From Paraburkholderia sabiae (GTDB lineage: Bacteria > Pseudomonadota > Gammaproteobacteria > Burkholderiales > Burkholderiaceae): a stretch of DNA of 64,000 nt. The notes under the pieces are model-generated. The model saw only the letters and a program-made list of their open reading frames with translations. It searched no databases and was not told the origin of the DNA. The stretch spans positions 372,001 through 436,000 of the forward strand of contig NZ_CP125296.1 in assembly GCF_030412785.1 (NCBI RefSeq), read 5' to 3'. The translations under genes and the position numbers were made by a program. Within the stretch, counting starts at the first letter, position 1. Each line of letters opens with the position of its first letter. This document shows, piece by piece, positions 44,418 to 53,063 of the stretch.

Positions 44418-45301
44418 TGGCTACTCCTATTGACGCGCAATCAGCTTCGACTGCCGCTGTGCAGCCGCGCCGCAAGCGCCGCGGACTCGTGCGCTTCATG
44501 CGCAACAAGGCGGCCGTGTTCGGCGCGTTTCTCGTCGCGCTGATCGTCGTGATGGCCGTGTTCGCGCCGTGGCTCACGCAGTACGACCCCGTGCAGGCGA
44601 GCTTCATGACCGTGCGCCAGGCGCCGTCGGCGGCACACTGGTTCGGCACCGACGAACTCGGCCGCGACGTGCTGAGCCGTCTGCTGTATGGCGCGCGAGC
44701 CTCGCTGCTGGCGGGCGTGGTGTCGGTCGGCATTGCCGTCGTGCTCGGCGTGCCGCTCGGCCTGCTCGCGGGTTATTTCGGCAAGCTCGTCGACGGCGTG
44801 ATTTCGCGTATCGCCGACGCATTGCTTTCGATTCCGTTCCTGATTCTCGCCATCGCGTTGAGTGCGTTTCTCGGCCCGAGCCTGACGAACGCGATGGCGG
44901 CGATCGGCATTTCGGCGATGCCGCGCTTCATCCGCCTGACGCGCGGACAGGCGATCAGCGTGAAGGCCGAAGAGTATGTGGAAGGCGCGCGGGCGATCGG
45001 TCTCGATCACGCGCGCATCATCCTGCGGTACATTCTGCCGAACGTGCTGCCGCCCATCATCGTGCAGGCGAGTCTCACGGTGGCGAGCGCGATCATCGCC
45101 GAAGCGAGCCTGTCGTTCCTCGGCCTCGGACAATTGCCGCCCGCGCCGTCGTGGGGATCGATGCTCAATACCGCGAAGGACTTCGTGAGCCAGGCGCCGT
45201 GGATGTCGATCTTTCCCGGCATCGCGATCTTCCTGGCCGTGCTCGGCTTCAACCTGCTCGGGGACGGTCTGCGCGATGCGCTGGACCCGCGCGAGTCCTG
45301 A
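44417..45301 (+). CDS. Peptide-type ABC transporter permease 2 (DppC-like)
   Basis: A 294-aa DppC-type permease. A polar N-terminus with basic PRRKRRG precedes the first helix. HWFGTDELGRDVLSRLLYGAR is the DppC hallmark, and the coupling loop is EEYVEGARAIGLDHARIILRYILPNV. It forms the heterodimeric channel with the upstream DppB-like protein. The gamma-glutamyltransferase gene follows after 51 bp. Confidence 0.93.
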   Translation: MATPIDAQSASTAAVQPRRKRRGLVRFMRNKAAVFGAFLVALIVVMAVFAPWLTQYDPVQASFMTVRQAPSAAHWFGTDELGRDVLSRLLYGARASLLAGVVSVGIAVVLGVPLGLLAGYFGKLVDGVISRIADALLSIPFLILAIALSAFLGPSLTNAMAAIGISAMPRFIRLTRGQAISVKAEEYVEGARAIGLDHARIILRYILPNVLPPIIVQASLTVASAIIAEASLSFLGLGQLPPAPSWGSMLNTAKDFVSQAPWMSIFPGIAIFLAVLGFNLLGDGLRDALDPRES

Positions 45302-45352
45302 TTTTTCATCCGACCGTGCCTGACAGGCATCGTCGATCATCAGAGTGACAAC

Positions 45353-46990
45353 ATGACAAGCTTCAACTGGCAGAACCCGTATCCGACCGTGCGCATGCCT
45401 GTGTTCGCGCGCAACATCGTGTCGACGTCGCAGCCGCTCGCCGCGCAGGCCGGCCTGCGCATGCTGTGGAAAGGCGGCAATGCAATCGATGCGGCCATCG
45501 CCGCGGCCGCCGCCATTACCGTCGTCGAGCCGGTGTCGAACGGACTGGGCAGCGATGCGTTCGCGCTCGTGTGGGACGGCAAGAAGCTGCATGGGTTGAA
45601 TGCGTCGGGTGTCGCGCCCGCTGCGTGGAATGTCGACTACTTCAAGCGCAAATACGGCGAGAACAACGGCGTCGCGAGCCAGCCCGTGCGCGGCTGGGAC
45701 ACGGTCACTGTGCCGGGCGCAATTGCGGGCTGGGAAGCGTTGCACAAGCAATTCGGCTCGCTGCCGTTCGCGGACCTGATGGAGCCGGCCATCGAAATCG
45801 CCGAACGCGGTCACGCCGTGGCGAGCGTCGTCGCGCGCAAATGGGCGGCGGCCGTGCCCGAACTGAAGAACCAGCCGGGTTTCGCCGACGCGTTCATGCC
45901 GCACGGCCGCGCGCCCGAAGTCAGCGAACTGATCCGGATGCCGGGTCACGCGAAGACGCTGCGCATGCTCGCGGAAAAAGGTCCACGCGCGTACTACGAA
46001 GGCGAAATCGCCGAGCGGATCGCGGCGTTCTCGCGCGAATGCGGCGGCGCGATGACATTGGACGATCTGCGCAACTATCAGCCTGAGTGGGTCGAGCCGA
46101 TCGGCAAGAATTATCGCGGCTACACGGTGCACGAGATTCCGCCGAACGGGCAGGGCATTGCCGCGCTGATCGCGCTCGGCATTCTCGAACAGTTCGACGT
46201 GGCGTCGATGAAGGTCGACGGGATCGACTCGCAGCACTTGCAGATCGAAGCAATGAAGCTCGCGTTCGCGGACGTGTATCGCTATGTCGCCGATCCGCGC
46301 TCGATGGAAGTGACGCCGGAGCAGATGCTCGACGACGCGTACCTGAAATCGCGCGCGAAGCTGATCGACCCGAAGCGCGCGACGCAATTCGGCTTCGGCA
46401 TGCCGAAGGCGGGCGGCACGATCTACCTGTCGGCCGCCGACGAGCGGGGCATGATGGTCAGCTTCATCCAGTCGAACTACATGGGCTTCGGCTCGGGCTG
46501 CGTCGTGCCGGAGATGGGCATCTCGCTGCAAAACCGCGGCTGCGGCTTTTCGATGGATCCGAAGTCGCCGAACGTCGTCGAGGGCGGCAAGCGTCCTTTC
46601 CACACGATCATCCCGGCGTTCCTCACGCAGCAGGTGGACGGCCGGCAGGAAGCGGTGATGAGCTTCGGCGTGATGGGCGGCGACATGCAGCCGCAAGGGC
46701 ATCTGCAGACGGTAGTGCGCATGCTCGACTACGGTCAGCAGCCGCAGGCCGCGTGCGACGCGCCGCGATGGAAGGTCAACCGCGACTTCACGATCGACAT
46801 CGAAGCCGCGCTCGAACACGGCACGGCGCAGGAACTCGAACGCCGCGGCCACACGATCAAATCCGTCTACGACCCGTATATGGATTTCGGCTCGGGACAG
46901 TTCATCTGGAAGCTCGACCGCAACGAGCCGGATCGCGGTTACGTCGCTGCGAGCGACAGCCGACGCGACGGTCTCGCGGCAGGGTTCTGA
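45353..46990 (+). CDS. ggt: Gamma-glutamyltransferase family protein, no signal peptide
   Basis: A 545-aa Ntn-hydrolase of the gamma-glutamyltranspeptidase family, which self-cleaves before a catalytic Thr to form large and small subunits. The likely nucleophile is Thr356 in GGTIYLSAADERG, where the classical motif is TTHxSVVD; the flanking residues are thus divergent. It starts MTSFNWQNPYP with no signal sequence, so it should be cytoplasmic and act on imported gamma-glutamyl compounds. It is the last gene of the importer operon. Alternatives are a cephalosporin-acylase-like or other amide hydrolase. Confidence 0.87.
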   Translation: MTSFNWQNPYPTVRMPVFARNIVSTSQPLAAQAGLRMLWKGGNAIDAAIAAAAAITVVEPVSNGLGSDAFALVWDGKKLHGLNASGVAPAAWNVDYFKRKYGENNGVASQPVRGWDTVTVPGAIAGWEALHKQFGSLPFADLMEPAIEIAERGHAVASVVARKWAAAVPELKNQPGFADAFMPHGRAPEVSELIRMPGHAKTLRMLAEKGPRAYYEGEIAERIAAFSRECGGAMTLDDLRNYQPEWVEPIGKNYRGYTVHEIPPNGQGIAALIALGILEQFDVASMKVDGIDSQHLQIEAMKLAFADVYRYVADPRSMEVTPEQMLDDAYLKSRAKLIDPKRATQFGFGMPKAGGTIYLSAADERGMMVSFIQSNYMGFGSGCVVPEMGISLQNRGCGFSMDPKSPNVVEGGKRPFHTIIPAFLTQQVDGRQEAVMSFGVMGGDMQPQGHLQTVVRMLDYGQQPQAACDAPRWKVNRDFTIDIEAALEHGTAQELERRGHTIKSVYDPYMDFGSGQFIWKLDRNEPDRGYVAASDSRRDGLAAGF

Positions 46991-47012
46991 TCGAACGGAT
47001 AGCGGGCGACGC

Positions 47013-47933
47013 TCACTCGGGAACGGTGCCTTCGCCGTCCTTCCGCTCGACGCGTCGCGCCGCTTTTTCGACCGCGAGCCAGTATTCGCGGATCGCGCCC
47101 ATCCGTTTCTGGTCTGCGTGCACGGACGCGATTGCGTTCTTCACGCGGGCCTTGAGTACGGTCGGATACGCGTGGTTCAGCACGCTGTCGGCGAGCCCAT
47201 CGAGCAGCGCGTGTTCGTAGTCGGTGGCCTCGCTGTTGGCGCCTTCCGTCATCAGCAGCACGGGCACGCCTTCGAGACGCGGTTCCTTCTTCAACGCCGC
47301 GCACAGTTGCATGCCGTTGGCGTCGGGCAACGCGGCTTCGACGAGGATCACGGTCGGCAGGCTGTGCAGCGCGCGTTCGAGCCCTTGCGCGCCCGTCGCC
47401 GCGGACACGCAGCGGCCGAGATCGTGCAGCAGATCCTGCAGGCGGCTCAGGCGAACAGGATCGCTTTCGATGATCAGGATGTTGTCGGGCAGCGCGCCGA
47501 GCGTCGGCGGCAGGAACGAACCGGCGCGAAAGCTCTCCGACTGATCGAGTATCTTGAGACGCTTTCGCAACTGCGTTTCGACGCGCGCGCGCAATTGTGT
47601 GGCGTTGAGAGGCTTCGTGACGTAATCGGATGCACCGAGGCGGAAGGCGTCGATTTCGAGTGCGGGCGCGTCGTGGCTGGTGACGAAGATCACGGGGATC
47701 TTTGCGAGTTCGCTGTCGGCTTTGAGGATTTCGCAGAAGTCGAACCCGGTCATGCCGGGCATGCTTGCGTCGAGCAGGATGAGGTCGGGAGTCGATTGAC
47801 GCGCGAGGAGCAGCGCCATTTCACCCGACAGCGCAAAGCGCCGTTCTCCGTAATCAGAAAGCATATCGCTCATGATGCGCACGGTCGCGACGTCGTCGTC
47901 GACGATCAGGAGCTTGAATTTGTACGCTGACAT
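47013..47933 (-). CDS. Tandem-receiver response regulator with one degenerate domain
   Basis: A 306-aa protein made of two receiver domains and no output domain. The first (1-125) has DDD acidic residues at 12-14, the phosphoacceptor Asp55 in LILLDASMPG, and a Lys in the YVTKPLN loop. The second (about 150-270) has IIESDP at the acidic pocket and VILVEAALPD where the phosphoacceptor would be, with Glu in place of Asp. It is convergent with ggt. Its start lies near the long palindrome. The partner kinase is unknown. Confidence 0.85.
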   Translation of the reverse strand: MSAYKFKLLIVDDDVATVRIMSDMLSDYGERRFALSGEMALLLARQSTPDLILLDASMPGMTGFDFCEILKADSELAKIPVIFVTSHDAPALEIDAFRLGASDYVTKPLNATQLRARVETQLRKRLKILDQSESFRAGSFLPPTLGALPDNILIIESDPVRLSRLQDLLHDLGRCVSAATGAQGLERALHSLPTVILVEAALPDANGMQLCAALKKEPRLEGVPVLLMTEGANSEATDYEHALLDGLADSVLNHAYPTVLKARVKNAIASVHADQKRMGAIREYWLAVEKAARRVERKDGEGTVPE

Positions 47934-48105
47934 GGGTGTGTAGCGCCTCGGAATTGGGGTGCGGCGTTCGTGGACGCCGCTTTGCTGTTGTTAAGAGTAG
48001 GCGCAGAGTCGTTGAATCTGCAATAGTGGGTTTTCTTAGGGTTTCGCTTTTTTTTGTCTGCGACGCAGTCGCCAGTCTTTGCTTTTTCGGTTTTTGCTTT
48101 TTGCT

Positions 48106-48333
48106 TTTGCTGCGGTGGCATCCGCGAATTCGTATCGGTGCTTCATGCGTTGCCCCTGTGCGGGGCGGCACCTACTTTTCTTTGCAGCGGCAAAGAAAAG
48201 TAGGCAAAAGAAAGCCGCTTTTGAACCTCCGGTGCCCGCCAGGATAGCGCTTTAGCACGCCAAAGTTGAGCTATCGCACAGCGACCTCCACACCCTGTAG
48301 AAAGCCCGCAGTCAACCGCGCACGGCGCGAAAA
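48106..48333 (+). repeat. Left arm of a large imperfect palindrome
   Basis: This arm matches the reverse complement of 48428-48656. Within it 74 bp (48147-48220) are perfectly repeated in inverted orientation at 48538-48611. The arm also carries its own hairpin: CTACTTTTCTTTGC, a 4-nt loop and the exact complement (48171-48202). The latter part diverges but keeps GTAGAAAGCCCGCAGTC. The element type is a Burkholderia-like intergenic repeat. It is non-coding, although spurious ORFs cross it. Confidence 0.85.
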
Positions 48334-48427
48334 CCCGACACAGTTTGGAACACATACCGCCGCAATCAAACTGACGGCAAACGCAAAAAAAACAAGCCGA
48401 CGGAATGTGCCCCAGGTGGATGTCATC

Positions 48428-48656
48428 TTTCGCGCCGCGCGCGCCTGACTGCGGGCTTTCTACGGAGGTTCGCGTCACTGCGCGACAGCTCAAAGAACGT
48501 GTGCCGTGGCGTTATTCTGGCAGGCACCGGAGGTTTGAAGCGGCTTTCTTTTGCCTACTTTTCTTTGCCGCTGCAAAGAAAAGTAGGTGCCGCCCCGCAC
48601 AGGGGCAACGCAAGAAGCACCGATACGAAACCGCGGACGCCACCGAAAGCAGCAAA
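48428..48656 (-). repeat. Right arm of a large imperfect palindrome
   Basis: An inverted copy of 48106-48333, separated by a 94-bp unique centre (48334-48427). It contains the same 32-bp inner hairpin. The perfect 74-bp core is 48538-48611. The arm ends about 130 bp before the DedA-type gene, whose likely start is 48789. ORFs running through the arm in several frames are judged spurious. Confidence 0.85.
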
Positions 48657-48788
48657 AAACCCGCACAAACCTGGGCACACGGTTGCCCGCCAGAAACACC
48701 CATAACACAAAACCCGTCTAGAATCCCACGCGTCGCGAGACAGAAAGACGGAAACCCGCGAAAGCGAAAACATAGGACATCCCCCGCT

Positions 48789-49805
48789 GTGTGGCACTTC
48801 CCCACCGCCATCCCCGCTTCACTCGGCCCCTGGGCCGTCTTCCTCAGCGTGCTGGTCACGCAACTCGGCGTCCCCGTACCTGCCGCGCCGATGCTAATGC
48901 TCGCCGGCACGATGGCGGCGATGGGCCAGGTCTCGTATGCCGCCGTCTTCTGCGCGGCCGTCTGCGCGACGCTGCTCGCCGATTCGCTATGGTTCTTCGT
49001 CGGCCGCGTGCGCGGGCGGCGGCTCCTCAACGGGCTCGTGCGCTTCTCGCTGTCGCTCGATACGACGCTGCGCATGGCGCGCGGTGTCTTCGAACGGCAC
49101 GGCGCGCCGATTCTCACGCTCGCCAAATTCCTGCCCGGCCTCGGTCTGATCTCCGCGCCATTGCTCGGTACGACAGCCATCGCGCCCGCCGTCTTCCTGC
49201 TGTGGGATGCCGTCGGCGCTTCGTTGTGGACGGGCGTGTACCTGATCGGCGGCGCGGCGCTGCACGACCAGATCGTGCAGGCGATGCTGCTCGTCCGGCA
49301 CAACGGCGGCACGATTTTCGACGCGTTCGCCGCGATCTGCGTGACCGTGCTGTTGTATCGCTGGGTGCGGCGCACGCAGTTCCGGCGCTGGCTCGCGAAA
49401 ATGCGCATCAGCCCCGATCAACTCGACACGATGATGCGCTCCGACGCGCCGCCGCTGATCTTCGATGCACGGCCGCGCAGTGTCCGCGAACAAGAGTCCT
49501 TTCGGATTGCAGGCGCCTATCCGCTCGATCTCGACTCGCCCGAGAAACTCGACGCCACGCTGCTCGCGCATCCCATCGTCGTGTATTGCGTGTGTCCGAG
49601 CGAAGCGACGGCCAAGCGCATCATCGGGCAACTGCATCGCAAGGGCATTCATCACGCGCGCGCGCTGAAGGGCGGGCTCGATGCGTGGGAGAAGCGCGGC
49701 TATCCCGTCGAACCGCTGCCCGCCGATTTCTACACGTCGCTGGAACGGTTCGGCCTCGAAGTGCCGGAAGGCGAATACACCGTCCGCGCGACGATGCCGG
49801 GCTGA
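48789..49805 (+). CDS. DedA/SNARE-associated membrane protein fused to a rhodanese domain
   Basis: A 338-aa protein. Residues about 1-205 are DedA-like (SNARE_assoc): hydrophobic segments and the KFLPGLGLISAPLLGT re-entrant-loop motif. A rhodanese domain follows (about 225-320) with DARPRSVREQESFRIAGA and the active-site loop beginning at Cys in VYCVCPSEATAK. DedA proteins are linked to proton-dependent transport and undecaprenyl-phosphate recycling; rhodaneses transfer sulfane sulfur. GTG 48789 is the first start after the palindrome. The RBS is poor, and the frame is open upstream without a start that makes sense. Confidence 0.84.
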   Translation: MWHFPTAIPASLGPWAVFLSVLVTQLGVPVPAAPMLMLAGTMAAMGQVSYAAVFCAAVCATLLADSLWFFVGRVRGRRLLNGLVRFSLSLDTTLRMARGVFERHGAPILTLAKFLPGLGLISAPLLGTTAIAPAVFLLWDAVGASLWTGVYLIGGAALHDQIVQAMLLVRHNGGTIFDAFAAICVTVLLYRWVRRTQFRRWLAKMRISPDQLDTMMRSDAPPLIFDARPRSVREQESFRIAGAYPLDLDSPEKLDATLLAHPIVVYCVCPSEATAKRIIGQLHRKGIHHARALKGGLDAWEKRGYPVEPLPADFYTSLERFGLEVPEGEYTVRATMPG

Positions 49806-50064
49806 CGAGCCTGACGCGACTGCACGACCGTTCGCAACGCAGCCCCGCGTGCAATATTTTCCCCTTCGCGGCGAATTTTCCGTACGCCGCCAATCCGCCT
49901 CAAAGCCAAGCCCAGAAAGGCGCTGCGCGCCGTGACATAGGGTGAAATAACTTCTGCATAGCCTGTGCCGGCTGTCATCTCTACAGTGCACACATCGGAT
50001 GCGATGCACTGATCCAAACCCACCGCAGACGATACCTCCCGCCACAAACCGTTATGGCATCGTC

Positions 50065-50982
50065 ATGGAAAACCTCGGAAAAATCGTTCTCTTCGGAACT
50101 GCCTTCGTCGTCGTTGCGTCGCTGATCGAAGCAGCCGTGCTCAGCCGGAAAAACCGCAACTCGTCTGCACCGTTCGCGTGGTACGAAGTCTGGATTTCAC
50201 TCTTCGATCTCGCTGCACGCCGGCTGATGGCATTCTTGCCGCTCTCGCTCGCGACACCCGTCTTCTCGCTCGCATGGGACCATCGCCTGTTCACCGTGCA
50301 GATCAACAGCGCGCTGATGGTGCTGGCGCTCTTCATCGGACAGGAGTTCTGCTACTACTGGTATCACCGCGTATCGCACCGCGTGCGGTTCTTCTGGGCC
50401 ACACACGCCGTGCATCACTCGCCGAACCAGTTGACGCTGTCCACCGCGTATCGTCTCGGCGTCACAGGCAAGCTGACCGGCTCGGCGATGTTCTTTGCGC
50501 CGCTCGTGTTCCTCGGCGTGCGTCCTGAAGTCGTGATGACGACGCTCTACATCAACCTGCTGTACCAGTTCTGGCTGCACACGACGTGGGTGCCGAAGCT
50601 CGGCTGGCTCGAATATGTGTTCAACACGCCGTCCGCACATCGTGTGCACCATGCATCGAATGTCGATTATCTCGATGCGAACTACGGCGGCGTGCTGATC
50701 ATCTTCGACCGCCTGTTCGGTACCTACATCGAAGAACGCGCCGACGAACCTTGCCGCTACGGTCTCGTTACGCCGACCACCTCGCGCAATCCGTTCGTCG
50801 TCGAGTTCGAGCACTGGGCCACGCTGATCCGCGATGTGTTCACGGCGAAGAGTGTGTGGATCGCGATCAATCACGTGATCCAGCCGCCGGGATGGCTGCC
50901 TGACGGCGGTGGCGAAACGACGGAAGAACTGCGCCGCAAAGGCAAGACAGTGCAAGCCGGATGCGAGGCCGTCAACGGCTAA
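50065..50982 (+). CDS. Sterol desaturase / fatty acid hydroxylase family protein
   Basis: A 305-aa integral membrane di-iron oxygenase. The His-box pattern is HRVSH, HAVHHSPNQ and HRVHHASN with a preceding YYWYHR, so all three clusters are present. Hydrophobic helices surround them. Members hydroxylate or desaturate lipids or small apolar substrates using O2 and a ferredoxin or NADPH system. The ATG at 50065 is used; the weak upstream region gives no clear RBS. It is followed by a strong terminator and so is the end of its unit. The substrate is unknown. Confidence 0.88.
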   Translation: MENLGKIVLFGTAFVVVASLIEAAVLSRKNRNSSAPFAWYEVWISLFDLAARRLMAFLPLSLATPVFSLAWDHRLFTVQINSALMVLALFIGQEFCYYWYHRVSHRVRFFWATHAVHHSPNQLTLSTAYRLGVTGKLTGSAMFFAPLVFLGVRPEVVMTTLYINLLYQFWLHTTWVPKLGWLEYVFNTPSAHRVHHASNVDYLDANYGGVLIIFDRLFGTYIEERADEPCRYGLVTPTTSRNPFVVEFEHWATLIRDVFTAKSVWIAINHVIQPPGWLPDGGGETTEELRRKGKTVQAGCEAVNG

Positions 50983-51002
50983 AGCTCAGGCAGGAAAACA
51001 AG

Positions 51003-51041
51003 GCGGGGCGCGCATTAACCAGCGCGCCCCGCGTGCTTTTT
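51003..51041 (+). terminator. Intrinsic terminator after the fatty acid hydroxylase gene
   Basis: The stem GCGGGGCGCGC (51003-51013) pairs perfectly with GCGCGCCCCGC (51022-51032) around an 8-nt loop, followed by gtg and a T-run (ctttttac). It lies 20 bp after the stop. Confidence 0.85.
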
Positions 51042-51247
51042 ACATGCTGTCTAGCGCGTTCTTTTCGCTATTCATTCTGGATATTCGAGCCGGCTCGAGC
51101 ATTGCTACTTTCAGTTGCATTGACGCCCGCGCGCACGCCAGCACGGCGCGAGCCGATGGAGTAGTCTATCGACCTGACGTTCTTCTCGCTCGCATGGCAG
51201 CGTGCGCGCTGTCTGCATCATTCAACCGATTCATCAATGAGGCCAAC

Positions 51248-52276
51248 ATGGAATATCGTCATTTGGGCGCGTCAGGATTCAAGGTGCCCGTACTCAGCTT
51301 CGGCACGGGAACGTTCGGCGGCAAAGGCGAATTCTTTCAGGCGTGGGGCGGATCGGACGTCGCCGAAGCGCGCAAGCTCGTCGATATCTGTCTCGATGCC
51401 GGCGTCACGATGTTCGACAGCGCCGACATCTATTCGAGTGGCGCATCGGAATCCGTTCTCGGCGAAGCGCTCAAAGGCCGTCGCGACAAAACGCTCATCT
51501 CGACCAAAGCCACCTTTCGTTTCGATGAAAACGATCCCAATAGCGTGGGCTCGTCGCGATTCCATTTGATCAAGGCCGTCGATGCCGCGCTCAAGCGCTT
51601 GCAAACCGACTACATCGATCTCTTTCAGTTGCATGGCTTCGATGCGAAAACGCCTGTCGAAGAGACGCTATCGACGCTGAACGATCTCGTTCGCGCGGGC
51701 AAGATCCGCTATACGGGCGTGTCGAATTTCTCGGGCTGGCATTTGCAGAAATCGCTCGATGTCGCGGAGCGTTACGGTTATCCGCGTTACGTCGCCAACC
51801 AGACTTACTACTCGCTGATCGGTCGCGACTACGAATGGGAACTGATGCCGCTCGGCATCGACCAAGGAGTAGGGGCTGTCGTTTGGAGTCCGCTGGGTTG
51901 GGGCCGCCTGACGGGCAAGATCCGTCGCGGGCAGCCGCTGCCGGAGCAGAGCCGTCTGCACAAGACGGCCGACATGGGGCCGCCCGTTCCCGACGACTAT
52001 CTGTATCGCGTCGTCGATGCACTGGATGCGATCGCGGAAGAAACCGGCAAGACGATTCCGCAGATCGCGTTGAACTGGCTGCTGCAACGGCCGACCGTAT
52101 CGACGGTGCTGATCGGCGCGCGCAACGAGGAGCAATTGCGTCAGAACCTCGGCGCGGTCGGCTGGAACCTTACGCCGGAGCAGGTCGCGAAACTCGATGA
52201 AGCGAGCAAGGTGCGGCCCGTTTATCCGTACTGGCATCAGGAAGGTTTTGCGGAGCGCAATCCGTCCCCGGTATAA
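51248..52276 (+). CDS. Aldo/keto reductase
   Basis: A 342-aa TIM-barrel NADPH-dependent oxidoreductase. The catalytic tetrad is visible: Asp and Tyr in FDSADIYSSGASE, Lys in LISTKATF and His in QLHGFDAKTP. The cofactor-binding tail, STVLIGARNEEQLRQNL, is typical of the Kv-beta/YghZ-like branch. A gagg RBS precedes the ATG; the long upstream open frame runs through the terminator and is not used. It probably reduces small aldehydes or ketones and appears to be a single-gene unit. Confidence 0.9.
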   Translation: MEYRHLGASGFKVPVLSFGTGTFGGKGEFFQAWGGSDVAEARKLVDICLDAGVTMFDSADIYSSGASESVLGEALKGRRDKTLISTKATFRFDENDPNSVGSSRFHLIKAVDAALKRLQTDYIDLFQLHGFDAKTPVEETLSTLNDLVRAGKIRYTGVSNFSGWHLQKSLDVAERYGYPRYVANQTYYSLIGRDYEWELMPLGIDQGVGAVVWSPLGWGRLTGKIRRGQPLPEQSRLHKTADMGPPVPDDYLYRVVDALDAIAEETGKTIPQIALNWLLQRPTVSTVLIGARNEEQLRQNLGAVGWNLTPEQVAKLDEASKVRPVYPYWHQEGFAERNPSPV

Positions 52277-52319
52277 ACGAACGGGACCGGCGCGCAGCGC
52301 AAAGGCGGTTGAAAGAAGG

Positions 52320-52357
52320 CCGACGCTTCGGGTTCAGCATGGAACGCGGCGTCGGTC
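52320..52357 (+). terminator. Probable terminator after the aldo/keto reductase gene
   Basis: CCGACGC (52320-52326) pairs with GCGTCGG (52349-52355) around a 22-nt loop, followed by tctttcg. The stem is only 7 bp and the loop is large, so this is moderate. Confidence 0.4.
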
Positions 52358-52454
52358 TTTCGATTTGATTGGACGGCAATGGTTGAGGGGGCGCTCGAAC
52401 GTCACGAAGCGGACGCGGGCGTGGTGCATCGAATGGTCATGAGCGAGGCCAGAT

Positions 52455-52856
52455 ATGCCGACAGTGCTGCTTGTAGACGATGACGTTGAAACGCTGGATG
52501 CGTGGCAAGGCGTGTGCGAGGCGCATGGCTACGACACCTGCTCGGCAGTGGACGGACGCGCGGCCCTCGACCTGCTTCGCGAGCGCGACGTGGATATCGT
52601 CGTCGCCGACTGGCGCATGCCCGTGATGTCGGGCAGCGTGCTGTGCTATCACGTGCGCAACGAACAGAGTCTCGCGGAAATCGTATTCATTCTCGTGTCG
52701 GGCGAGCCGAGTCCGCCCGCATTCGTCTATTACGACGGCTTTCTGCGCAAGCCGCTCGATCCTTCCGAACTGCTGTCGGCGATGGACCGTCTGCTGCTGG
52801 AACGCGCCGCCGATGGCCGCCGCAGACGACATCACGCGAGCGCGCCACGCAACTGA
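52455..52856 (+). CDS. Single-domain response regulator (orphan receiver)
   Basis: A 133-aa receiver-only protein. The acidic triad is at Asp8-Asp10, the phosphoacceptor is Asp52 in IVVADWRMPV, and Lys in FLRKPLD completes the active site. The C-terminal 20 residues are basic (RRRRHH) and outside the domain. No kinase is adjacent, so it may act as a phosphate sink or shuttle, or bind a flagellar or kinase partner. The ATG at 52455 has a purine-rich leader. Confidence 0.86.
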   Translation: MPTVLLVDDDVETLDAWQGVCEAHGYDTCSAVDGRAALDLLRERDVDIVVADWRMPVMSGSVLCYHVRNEQSLAEIVFILVSGEPSPPAFVYYDGFLRKPLDPSELLSAMDRLLLERAADGRRRRHHASAPRN

Positions 52857-53063
52857 ACGCGTAAGCGTGGGGCGTCGATGCGCATTTATTTTCCGCTGCG
52901 CACGTCGGCGCCCGATATTTTTGTCGCGCCTATGATGAAGACGCTGCTTTGAGTCCGGCGTGTTTCTGGTTGCCAAACCAGCGCCTGTTCTTTATGATCG
53001 CGCGCCGCGAAATGCGGATATGCCGATCGACTCTCGGCAGCACCATCACGGAGCCAGACAAAC

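Noticed and set aside
47936..48788. Several ORFs in all frames across the palindrome.
   Set aside because: They translate the inverted repeat itself into basic, low-complexity peptides, a well-known source of false hypothetical genes.
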